Origin: Monosporascus cannonballus
Taxonomy: Eukaryota; Ascomycota; Sordariomycetes; Xylariales
NCBI GenBank assembly: GCA_004154925.1
Contig: QJNS01000160.1
Coordinates: 116,294-180,293, forward strand
Direction: 5' to 3'
Length of the DNA stretch: 64,000 nucleotides
Shown here: piece by piece, positions 14,786-23,759 of the stretch
Numbering within the stretch: the first letter of the stretch is position 1
Layout: the number at the start of each line of letters is the position of its first letter
Notes under the pieces: generated by a model
Seen by the model: only the letters and a program-made list of their open reading frames with translations
Told to the model about the DNA's origin: nothing
Databases searched by the model: none
Made by a program: the position numbers and the translations under genes

Positions 14786-15119
14786 TTAAAAATTTCTTCT
14801 TAACAATAGGTTTTTTAATTCCAAATAATCCTTTTCGGTAACCAATTTCCGGTACTCAAATTCGAAAGGACCAAGAAAATCATAAGGACCCCCGTAAACA
14901 TTATGAAATGCATATTTTCCCGAACTGCCATAAACTTTGCAAAAATTTATTTTCAAATCTGCAGCAGAAATAAAAAATATCCGAAAACATAATAAACCCA
15001 AGGCGGTTAATTCGTTTTAAGAAAACGAAAACGTTAATACGTTTGGGAAACCTGGACTTTTTAATACGACCCAATATAATAAATATAAAAAGGAAAAAGT
15101 TATTTACTAAAACTAACAA
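14786..15119 (-). other. RIP-poor insert in the 3' internal region of element B with overlapping minus-strand frames
   Basis: Between B's integrase region and 3' LTR this ~330-bp stretch keeps many CpA/TpG dinucleotides, unlike the surrounding element. The other copies carry different sequence at this place. Two overlapping minus-strand frames are open: 15001-14786 (71 codons) and 15119-14901 (72 codons). The first has a mixed, protein-like composition, with the segments N-V-Y-G-G-P-Y-D-F-L-G-P and K-L-V-T-E-K-D-Y-L-E-L. I recognise no domain. It could be a host fragment picked up by the retroelement, or simply a diverged untranslated segment. Confidence 0.45.
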
Positions 15120-15168
15120 ACGAATAATTTGATCTTTAAGGGCAAAAATCTTAAAAAAAGAAAAATCG

Positions 15169-15282
15169 TATTATAACTTAACAGTTTTGGCTTCTGGAAA
15201 CGGTCGGAATCCTGAAAGGCCAGATCCCGACCCAGCCAAAAGGTTACGTAATTAACTCAAAGGACTTAACGGCCCTAATTAG
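15169..15282 (+). repeat. 3' LTR of element B, first part
   Basis: Begins TATTATAACTTAACAG (RIP form of TGTTATGACCTAACGG) and matches the 5' LTR up to CCCTAATTAG. There element C interrupts it; the rest resumes at 22018. Confidence 0.92.
15278..15282. repeat. 5-bp target site duplication of element C, left (ATTAG)
   Basis: ATTAG precedes C's first base and is repeated at 22013-22017 right after its last base. Both copies correspond to a single site in B's intact 5' LTR. Confidence 0.95.
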
Positions 15283-15670
15283 TGTGACGAGCTATGCGGT
15301 TTAACCAACTATTATACCTTAAGTCGACGGGTTTATGTTGGCAGAAGTATCGTGGGAATCGGAGCAATAAATACAGTAATATATTACGTTTCGTAATACT
15401 AATGGTAACTTAATTAACAAAATGTTATTATAAACTGAAGTTATTTAAATTATGGAAATAATAAACGTATATATCCTTATTCCGTTAATTGGATTACAAC
15501 CAGTAAGTTGGTATCCCGGTTTATTGGTTTACTATTAGTAAGTTGGTGATCCGGCTCGCTGGCTTATTATTAGTAAGTTAGTAATTTATTACGTAACCTA
15601 GTCCATATAGTTTTCTTAGCCTTTTTTGCTACGACCGTTTCTGGAGGCCATAATTTGTTAAATCGTAATA
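15283..15670 (-). repeat. 3' LTR of element C (388 bp)
   Basis: TGTGACGAGC...ATCGTAATA on the + strand. It differs from the 423-bp partner LTR by one unit of the U3 tandem repeat (three units here, four there) plus RIP changes. Confidence 0.92.
15483..15587 (-). repeat. U3 minisatellite in C's 3' LTR, three 35-bp units
   Basis: Units at 15483-15517, 15518-15552 and 15553-15587, each of the form GGYTYRYTGGYTTAY...AGTAAGTTGGTRATCC. The partner LTR has four units. Confidence 0.85.
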
Positions 15671-18600
15671 CGATTTTCCTTTTCCCAAAAATCATGCCTT
15701 TAAAATTTTTTTTCTAATAAATTTTTCCGTATACCTTTAGTATGTTTTCCGGTATATTTAAACGTCATTTTCGCAAATCCGAATAGCAATTTGCCCTAGC
15801 TAACTTAATTAAATCCGAAGGTTTTTACGCAATCCTTTATTTTTTTTATTTTGTTCGGTAACTTAAATACCAAATAATAAACAGGGTTTTTCATTATAAA
15901 AAATATATCCGTTAAGGTCGTTTATATAATGAGATAAAAATCCTTATATCCATAATTAATGGTTATATCGCCGAATTGAAAAAATTAAAAAAAAGTTAAT
16001 GGTCGAAAAATCTTTATTTAAGGTTTTTGCGCGTTTTTTTCGTATACGTCGTTAACGCCAGTATTATTAATCTTGGGGTGCAAAATTTATTAATTATATC
16101 CTTTAATTCCTAAATATTTTTAACGATTTTACGTAATTGGAATTAAAATCCGTAATTAAGGTTTAAATTTTAAAAAAGGTGGACGTTATTAATTGGAATA
16201 CGATGGATTAAGGGTTTTTTTTTAAATTTTATGGATTAGGATATTAATATTTCGGGTAATTTTGCCGTTATTAATAAAAGTTTTTTAATAAACGTTAGGT
16301 ATTAATAAGGTTTTTAACGGGTTCTTAAGTATTTTCGGAATTTAGATATTATTTCTATTTAATTAAATATTAGGTAAATTTATTTTGTTTTCGTATATCG
16401 AAAATTTTCTTTATTTTACATATTTATTTGTTTTTTACTTTTATATTATTTTATGCTATATATATTTGAATTATATTTATTATTAATTAGACTAAATAAT
16501 AATGCAAAATTAAATAAAGTTTAAGTTTTAATAAAAGTTTTAATTAATAATTATTTTTTAAGATTACTTTGGCGATTTTATATAAACCGATATATTTAAA
16601 ATTCAGGTTTTTATTAAATTATTTTGTTTAAATATTTTTAGTAACGAAAAAAACTATATTCTCTTTTTCGAAAATTAAAGTTTTTAACCTTTTTTAATTA
16701 TAATACTTATTTATTTAATTTCGTATGAATTTGAATTTTATCTTTAATTTTTTTAATACAATTAGCGTCATTATTTTAACATCAAAATTATTTTGATATT
16801 AATTAAATTATCGTTACGTAACTTTTTATAAATTTTTATTGTAAAAATAAAATTTATATTTGTAAATATTATTTGGATATTTTTGTAATAACTGATACTA
16901 TAGACTAATTATGCGATCAATATATTTTTATCTTAATTATTGTATTTATAATTAATATAATATCGAAATTGAATTTTTAAATTTTATGTTATTTATTTTA
17001 TTTATTTAAATATGTAAGGTTTAAATACGTTAAATAATTTATGATTTAAGTCGTTTTATTTTATAAATTTTTGCCAAAATCTTGATGCAAATATTGATCC
17101 TATATTTAATATAACTTTTATTAATAATCCGTTTATATTAAAAATATGTTTTAAAAAATATATATTAGTTATTCGGCGTTTAAATCATTATAATATAATA
17201 GCAAATAAGAAACTTTCATAAATCGGTCGACGATTACGAAAATATTATCGTAATATATTTTTGTAATTAAATATTTTAATATAGAAAAATTAATAATAAT
17301 GTTAAATATAATTAAATATTATAGTTATTTTGCAATTAATAATGGCTGTAATTTTTCGTATGGCTTATATCTTTAAGATTGGGCTTTAACGCAAATAGTA
17401 TATTGTTATATGATTTTTTATATTATTAATTTTATTTTAAGAAAAATATATTTACATCAAACTCGTTTTGGAGTTTTATAAATCCCTAAATATCCGTATA
17501 ATTAATATTTATATGTTTTTCGTATTAACAATTTCTGATATTATGTTTAGAATTTATATTTTGTTTATTTTTTCGTTTTTTGGAAAATTATCGCTATATT
17601 GTTAAATCTTCTGGTATATGTCGAAAAGTACTGCCCGAAACCTTACAATTTATCGTAAATGTAAATAATTATTTGTAATAATATTAAAAATTATATAATT
17701 TATTTTAAGTTTTTTCGAATTTAATTATTTTTAAAGCGTTTATTTTGCCATTGTTTGATCTTTTCTTATAAAAAATAACAAAATCGAAGTCCGCCAATTT
17801 TTCCGCATATTTTCATTATTATTTTGTAAACTTTTCGATTATAATAAATCAGATAAACTTTTAATAATTTATATAAACTTTAACTTGGTATAAATTATCT
17901 TTTAAAAAATACGTAAATTTCCGAAATGCCATAATAATAATTATATAGTTTTTATTTGGAATACCATAAATAAGTTTGGTTTTTTTAAAGTTGTACGAAA
18001 AGAATATAACGGTGTACAATTTGCCTTAATTATTTTGCTATTCGATTATTACGTTTAACGCGTAATTCAAAATATCGGTTTCCAGCTTAACGGGGCGGTT
18101 TAAATTGTACATAATTAATACTAGCTTATTAATAATCGTATTCTTAATATCCTAAAATACTTTTTCCGTATTTAATGTTTATTTAATCTTTTTTTTTCGT
18201 AAAATTTGTTAGGGGTATAATTATTTTATTATAGTTTTAAATGAACTTCCCCTAATAATTGGCGAATTTAAGAAATACCTGTACCTTTTTGACCGTTATT
18301 AACATCTGCCATTCTGTAATTGGAGCAATTTCTTTAGGGTCCATTTTGATATATTTTAAAGTAATAATTTATTCCAAATATTTTGTTTCTTATATATGGA
18401 ATTAATGTTTTTTTGCGTTAATAAGTAATTTTGCGTTTTATAAAGCTTGAAAAACTTTATAAACGTATTTTGTATATACTTTTTCTGTTTTTAAGAAAAT
18501 ACAAATATTATTAAGATCATAAACGGTAACAATATCGAGGTATTTTTATAATACGTAATTAAGTATTCGCTGGGAAATTATTAATATATTCGTAAATTTT

Positions 18601-21589
18601 ATTAATATAACGAAATATTTAAATAATCCGTATTTCGTTTTAAAAATTATTTTTTATTTTTTTTATTTTAATAAAGTTATATTTATTTTTATGATCGAAT
18701 ATTATAAATTATTTAATTCCGTAAAATCGGTATTTTTTTCCGTAATTAGAAGTGATAATGCTTAATTTTTGATAAGATTATCGTTCAATTATTAATAATT
18801 ACCCATAAATCGTAATTTTTAATTTTGTTTTGGCATAAGAAATATCGGATATTTTGCTGGTAATTTTAAAAATCAAATCCTTCTTTTTTATAACCGATTT
18901 TTAAGTATTCTTTAAAAATACATACTTTATTTCCGTTAAGGTTGTAAATGAGGTAAAACTTTGTCGAAAATCCTTTTTTGAAAATTATTTCATAATTTTA
19001 TTGTTTATGTTTTAATAATTTCGTATTAAGCTTTTTTTAAAAAAGCTATTAATATTTATAATATTGTAATAATATATTAATTAAACTTTTAATTTTTTAG
19101 GTCTGTTATTTTTATTATTTTAAATCGTTATATAATTGCCTTAATTTCGCTTTAATAATAATAATAATACATCATATTATGTTTTAATATCCGTTTTTTT
19201 ATATTTTACTTTTTTCGATAATAAGGTATTTATGATATTTTTATATTTACATTTATCGGTATTATCGATTAAATATTTAAATTTTATTTCTTTTTCGTTT
19301 ATTAATAAGAAATAAAACGGATTTTACTTAGCTAATTTTCCATTAATTAAAATTCCGTATTAGCGTATTTATGGTAATCTTAAAATTATATCATAATTTT
19401 CGAATAAAACGATATCGAAATTAATTATTTGGTTTTATCCTTTAATAAAAATTTCGAAATAATTAATTTGATATATATTTTTTTGTTATCGTAAGCAAAT
19501 TTTTAATTTTCGGTATTCGTTGTTATATAAGGCTTTAATTTATATCTTTATAATAGTTTAAATTTCTTAATTATATTTGGAACAATATAATTTCCGCTTA
19601 AAGTTCCGCATTTTATTATTGCGATATATCAATGTATCCCGATCCGTATATCCAAAGTAATAAAGTTGTTAACGTTTTTTATCGTCGCGTTTAAAGCCTT
19701 TTTTAAAAGTTCTTTTTAAATTTTTTTGGTTATGTTATTTTGCGACTTTTTTATAGGTAAGTTTTTTTAATTCCTATTTAAATTTATCGAGCTTTATTTA
19801 TGTTTTTTCGTTTAACGCGTTAAGCTGTTATATTTGTCGTTATTTTCGGCATATTTTTTTTTCGAGCCGTATTAACTGTTCTTAGTTTTTTATACCTTTT
19901 TTCCTTATTAGGTAAATTATTTTTTTATGTTTGCAACTATCTTCTATTATATGTCGTTCTGGTTATCGTTTTAAAGATCTTTTGTAAATTAACGTATTTC
20001 TTTTAATAAGCTTTTTTTTTCTGGGGGTCCGCAATAAATACTAATTAAAAATGGAAATCCGTAACAATTTTCTAATAATGTTTTTTTACCGTATATTAAA
20101 TTAATTCTTTTTCCGTTTAATAGTTATATTATTTATAATAATAAAAGAGATTGTTTTACAAGTATTAAAACTTTTCGAGTTAACTTTTTATTTCGGCTAA
20201 TTATTAAATATTTCTTAAAGTTATAATCGAAAATGTCGATATTACTATTTAGTATCTTTATTATTTTCAATATAATTCAGAAAATCGAATCCATTAGAAA
20301 TATATATGGGTAATTCGTTTGTAAATATATTAATTTTACTTTTCGTAATCGGGATATTCTTGTTGTCGACAGTATATAGCATATATTTTGCCGTCTTAAT
20401 TAAAGATTCCGGGATAAATGTTTTTTATGTAATTCTGACATTTGCGTAATCATTTTTAGAATATTTTTTATTATGTTCGTAATATTTATTAAATTAATTT
20501 TCTTATTTTTCGCATTTTTCGTTAAATTTTTTATCGTAATGGTTTTTATTAAACTTTTTATCGTAAGCCTAATACGTATTTGGCTTAAATTATGTTAACA
20601 AATTTGCTATTATTTCCTTAATTATTTTTAGATTATTTTTCCGGTATAGTGGTTCAGTTATTTTATCGTAATTTTATAAGCTTTTTATATTTGTAAACTT
20701 TATGTTTTATTTTGCCTTAATTAAAGCATTTAATTTGGTTTTAAATTTTTTAGTAAATAACCCCAAATTTTGTAAGTCCTAACGCCGTTCGGTAAAAATT
20801 AAAAAATATATCTTGTTTTTTTCCCGCATTAAATTTGTTATATCCCGAATATAAAATATATTATCCTTTTTTTTCTTATCGTTTTTCAAATTATCGGTTA
20901 TTAATTTTGATTATTTTTGCAATATACCGGTTTAAAATAATTAATTATTTAATTCGAATAATTTTATTTTTTATATTATTTTTTAATTTTTTATAAAATA
21001 TGTTAATAAAGGTATTAGTTTCGTTATTTTTTTATTTTGCCTTAACCGCAAAATCTTTAAAAGTTACGGCGTATTTGGAAACGGATTTTCTTTATCGGAG
21101 TTGCAAAGGTTATTCAGTTGTAAATCGTTTTTTATCCGGATTACAGAAATTATCTCATATTTTATATTCGAAATTGGTATAAAGTAAAAAAATCTTATTA
21201 ATAAAATCTTTTTTATACGATTTTTTTATTTTTAAGAAATTTTTTATAATAGATTTAAATTAATTAACTATATTTCTTACTAGGTATATTCCTATTATTA
21301 AAGCTATATCCGTTAAATTATTAAGGTGTAAAAAATAAAAATAAATTCGTACCTAAATTAAAAAGGTTTAAAAATTACCTTTTTTGTTATAAGGTTCCGG
21401 TTTTGTAGGCTTTATACGGGCGAAAAACATTTGGGTAAATAATATAGCCTTAAGTTATTGGATTTTTTTTAATTCCCGAATTCGAACTTAAAGCTATTAA
21501 AGAGCGGTTTTCTAAAAATTGGTTAATATTTTAACAATACCAAATTTTATTCAGAGTTTGACAGTATTATTAAATAAAAGTTTATAACG

Positions 21590-22012
21590 TATAACGAATT
21601 ATATGGTTTAATTAACTATTAAATCTTAAATTAACGGATTTATATTAATAAAAGTATAATAGGAATCTAAATAATAAATATAATAATATAATATGTTTCG
21701 TTATACCAAAAATATTTTAGATAATAAAGTATTATTATAAACTAAAGTTATTTAAATTATTGAAATAATAAGCGTATATATCTTTATTTTGTTAGCTGGG
21801 TTATTACTAAAAAGTTAATAATCCGGCTTATTAGCTTATTACTAATAAGTTAATAATCCGGCTTATTAGCTTATTACCAATAAGTTAATAATCAGGTTCG
21901 CTGGTTCACCACCAGTAACTTGGTAATCCATCACGTAACCTGGTCCACATAGTTTTCTTGGCCTTCTCTGCTGCGACCGTTCCTGGAGGCCGTAGCTTGT
22001 CAGGTCGTAACA
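21590..22012 (-). repeat. 5' LTR of element C (423 bp)
   Basis: Begins TATAACGA (RIP form of TGTGACGA) and ends GGTCGTAACA on the + strand. The outer ~100 bases are hardly RIP-mutated (GCGACCGTTCCTGGAGGCCG is intact), while the inner half is heavily mutated. Confidence 0.92.
21790..21929 (-). repeat. U3 minisatellite in C's 5' LTR, four 35-bp units
   Basis: Units at 21790-21824, 21825-21859, 21860-21894 and 21895-21929. The best-kept unit contains the perfect palindrome CTTATTACTAATAAG, so each unit can form a hairpin. Such U3 repeats may bind a host factor. Confidence 0.88.
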
Positions 22013-22017
22013 ATTAG
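22013..22017. repeat. 5-bp target site duplication of element C, right (ATTAG)
   Basis: Exact repeat of 15278-15282. Confidence 0.95.
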
Positions 22018-22318
22018 TTAAAAAGGCTTAAGTCGGTTAAGTACCGGAAAAAGCTTAAAAGAGCTTAAGGAAACTTAACTAAAAAATGTCGTTAAACCGT
22101 AATAAGCACCTTAAGCCAGAATCAAAATATATACGCTTATTATTTCCATAATTTAAATAACTTCAGCTTATAACATAACATCGTTATACAAGATACCCTT
22201 GGAATTACGATACGTAATACGATTACTATACCTATTACTTAGATTCCCACGATATTCCTGCCAACATAAACCCGTACGACTAAGGTTTAATAGTTGGTTA
22301 AACCCCCTAGCCGTCACA
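22018..22318 (+). repeat. 3' LTR of element B, second part
   Basis: Resumes with TTAAAAAGGCTTAAG and ends CCCCCTAGCCGTCACA. With 15169-15282 it gives 415 bp, the same as the 5' LTR. The R/U5 part here is among the best preserved of the family. Confidence 0.92.
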
Positions 22319-22323
22319 GATAA
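22319..22323. repeat. 5-bp target site duplication of element B, right (GATAA)
   Basis: Exact repeat of 8676-8680; sequence of the small class II element continues directly afterwards. Confidence 0.9.
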
Positions 22324-22658
22324 TAACGGGACGAGCTCGAGCTGCCGCTATTATACGCGTTGGGGTTTAAGAATGGCAAATTGGTCCTAATCAGGACCAG
22401 AATGGGATTAATAATAAGCCATGACAGAAATAACGGTACATATATATATATCTATCTATAAAGAAAAGTTTTGATGTTAAGTTATTACGGATTTTTTTTT
22501 TGAAAAAGTAAATGTATCAAACGAAGCCGTTTTTACGCAATTACAACTTAGGCGGTGCTGGCTCGTTACGGGGATTTGGGATTTGATTGGTTAATATTTA
22601 GCGTTGTGGAGCGGTACTTGAGTGACCTTGAAGAAATTGGGAAAACGAGCCAGGGAGG

Positions 22659-22674
22659 CCTCAGCTAGCTGAGG
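22659..22674. repeat. Terminal 16-bp palindrome of the small class II element
   Basis: CCTCAGCTAGCTGAGG is a perfect palindrome and forms the last 16 bases of the element. The large copy starts with the same sequence carrying one change (50600-50615). Confidence 0.75.
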
Positions 22675-22683
22675 TAACGATCA
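22675..22683. repeat. 9-bp target site duplication, right copy (TAACGATCA)
   Basis: Exact repeat of 6373-6381. Confidence 0.85.
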
Positions 22684-22749
22684 ACAGCAATATCTTATCA
22701 CCACCCTTTTTATCGACCGAAAAAATTTGTCTATTCTATATAATAAATG

Positions 22750-22980
22750 TTTTTTTAATTAAAACCGTTTATTTTAATGATTTTAAATACGTAAAATCGA
22801 ATTATTGTTCTAACAAATCCTGCGATACCGCGATATGCCTTACGACGCGCCTCAAAACGTGCCCTGTAGGAAGCCTTATAGCCTTGCCTTAAAACCTTAT
22901 AACGCGCCTCGTAATCTTTTAATATGATGCATTTTGCGAATATCTTTTCCGTATTAAAGCCGGATAAAAATTATTCGCGT
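22750..22980 (-). pseudogene. Unrecognised basic, repetitive reading-frame remnant
   Basis: The minus-strand frame from about 22979 down to about 22750 stays open apart from one TAA near its start. Around 22915-22810 it encodes a run of related short blocks: Y-E-A-R-Y-K, Y-K-A-S-Y-R, F-E-A-R-R-K, Y-R-G-I-A, each an aromatic residue followed by E/K-A-R/S. The DNA reflects this, with CGCGCCTC occurring twice. I recognise no family. It could be the end of a dead gene or part of an old transposon; there is no start codon at its head. Confidence 0.3.
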
Positions 22981-23087
22981 ATATAAGTTGAGAATTCGGT
23001 CGGTAGTCGTTTTTTTGTCGGTCGTCTTTAGTACTTTCGAAATCGGGGTAATATTAATTTAATCGCGTTAAAAGGTGGTCGGTTGCT

Positions 23088-23216
23088 GTTATAGCTGTAC
23101 CATGCCATTACGCCACCAGAGCAAAAGATCAGTGGAATGATCGCAATTGTGGCAATCACCCTGGTGCTTACAGCCGTAAAAGAGCTCTTACGGTTGGACA
23201 AGGCCGTAACAGTTGT
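23088..23216 (+). repeat. Repeat R1 (partner of 61561-61691)
   Basis: About 130 bp matching 61561-61691 in direct orientation, including GCAAAAGATCAGTGGAATG and GCAATTGTGGCAATCA. Similarity begins at GTTATRGCTG and stops after GCCGTAACA. One frame reads T-R-A-K-D-Q-W-N then R-N-C-G-N-H-P-G-A-Y-S in both copies. Function unknown; possibly the fragment of an older element. Confidence 0.65.
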
Positions 23217-23376
23217 AAGACGGTTAAAAAAAAGAAATAATAATATAGCATCCGCAGTAAACCTTGATATAATACGTACATTTGTTCCAGAGCTATATAT
23301 ACAGTTAGCAATAAATAATACGGTCGATTTAAATCAATTAAATATGTTGTGGTTGAGTTATTTGGATTAATTGTTA

Positions 23377-23381
23377 CAAGG
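23377..23381. repeat. 5-bp target site duplication of the E/G tandem, left (CAAGG)
   Basis: CAAGG precedes the tandem and recurs at 49679-49683, beyond element D and D's own duplication. Confidence 0.85.
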
Positions 23382-23759
23382 TGTAACGGCTAGGGGGTTT
23401 AGCCAACTATTAACCCTTAGTCGTACGGGTTTATGTTGGCAGGAGTATCGTGGGAAACTGAGCAATAGATACAGTAATATGTTACGTCTCGTAATACCAA
23501 GGGTGCTTTGGGTAACGAATTGTTATTGCAAGCTGGCGCTATCTAGACTATAGAAATAATAAGCGTATATATATGGGTTTTTCGTATTACTACTTATCTT
23601 TGCTTAATTGTGTTTAGCGAGGTTGTGTTAAGCAATTACTTAATGCTAATTATTCGTACTTAGTAAATCTTTATAAAACTCCATTACGTAATTTAAGAAG
23701 GTAATCCGTATTATTTTTATTAACCGTTTCCTAAGGCCGAAACCGGTTAGGTTATAATA
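23382..23759 (-). repeat. Left LTR of the E/G tandem (378 bp)
   Basis: TGTAACGGCT...GGTTATAATA on the + strand (ancestral end TCGTAACA). The first 180 bases (R/U5) are only lightly RIP-mutated. Confidence 0.9.

Larger units (their letters stand above)
15283..22012 (-). mobile_element. Element C: full-length Ty3/gypsy LTR retrotransposon nested in B's 3' LTR
   Basis: This 6730-bp element runs on the minus strand. On the + strand it begins TGTGACGAGC and ends GGTCGTAACA, with ATTAG duplicated at both sides. The left (3') LTR is 15283-15670 and the right (5') LTR 21590-22012. Read on the minus strand, the retropepsin-like motif is at 19613-19605 (Cys-Gly kept) and the reverse transcriptase box at 18515-18489 reads L-N-N-I-C-I-F-L-K (D to N through RIP). 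Integrase lies towards 17000-17600. Its U3 carries a 35-bp tandem repeat found in no other copy here. Confidence 0.95.
8681..22318 (+). mobile_element. Element B: full-length Ty3/gypsy LTR retrotransposon, split by element C
   Basis: Without element C (and one copy of C's duplication) B is about 6.9 kb: 5' LTR 8681-9095, internal region 9096-15168, 3' LTR 15169-15282 plus 22018-22318. Both LTRs come out at 415 bp. GATAA flanks it on both sides, and it sits inside the small class II element. Internal landmarks: retropepsin-like D-Y-G at 11211-11219; reverse transcriptase box read F-D-D-S-L-I-F from 12318; integrase region about 13430-13600. The sequence just after the 5' LTR (CGTTATAAAC) is shared with F and resembles D, so it probably contains the primer-binding site; I cannot name the tRNA. 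All frames are RIP-broken. Its U3 type (TGTTATGACCTAACGGTC) is closest to that of F. Confidence 0.93.
6382..22674 (+). mobile_element. Small class II (Mutator-like) element, internally deleted, interrupted by element B
   Basis: Without element B and one copy of its target duplication this element is about 2650 bp (6382-8680 plus 22324-22674). It begins CCTTGTCTCATCG, ends CAGCTAGCTGAGG and is flanked by TAACGATCA on both sides. Along its whole length it is an inverted match to 50600-61553: 6382 to ~8010 pairs with 61553 to ~59930, and ~8015 onward pairs with ~51605 to 50600. The 8.3 kb lying between those positions in the large copy is absent here. The join (about 8010-8025) falls in TTCGAAAATAATA, resembling sequence at both edges of the missing block, which suggests a microhomology deletion. 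This is the form of a non-autonomous derivative. Nine-base target duplications are typical of the Mutator superfamily. Long terminal inverted repeats are not evident, so the superfamily call is an inference. Confidence 0.82.
22684..23381. other. Older spacer between the small class II element and the E/G tandem
   Basis: About 700 bp that continues, before the insertions, into 49684 onward. It holds a minus-strand reading-frame remnant (about 22750-22980), the repeat R1 (23088-23216) and the left target duplication of the tandem (23377-23381). RIP is weaker than in the neighbouring elements. No intact gene is seen. Confidence 0.6.

Noticed and set aside
22560..22674. Helitron 3' end suggested by the terminal palindrome
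   Set aside because: Helitrons make no target duplication and end in CTRR after the hairpin; here there is a 9-bp duplication and the palindrome is the very end.
22199..23553. Frames at 22199-22390, 23137-23370 and 23371-23553
   Set aside because: They cross B's LTR end, repeat R1 and the tandem's left LTR; junction-spanning frames are not genes.
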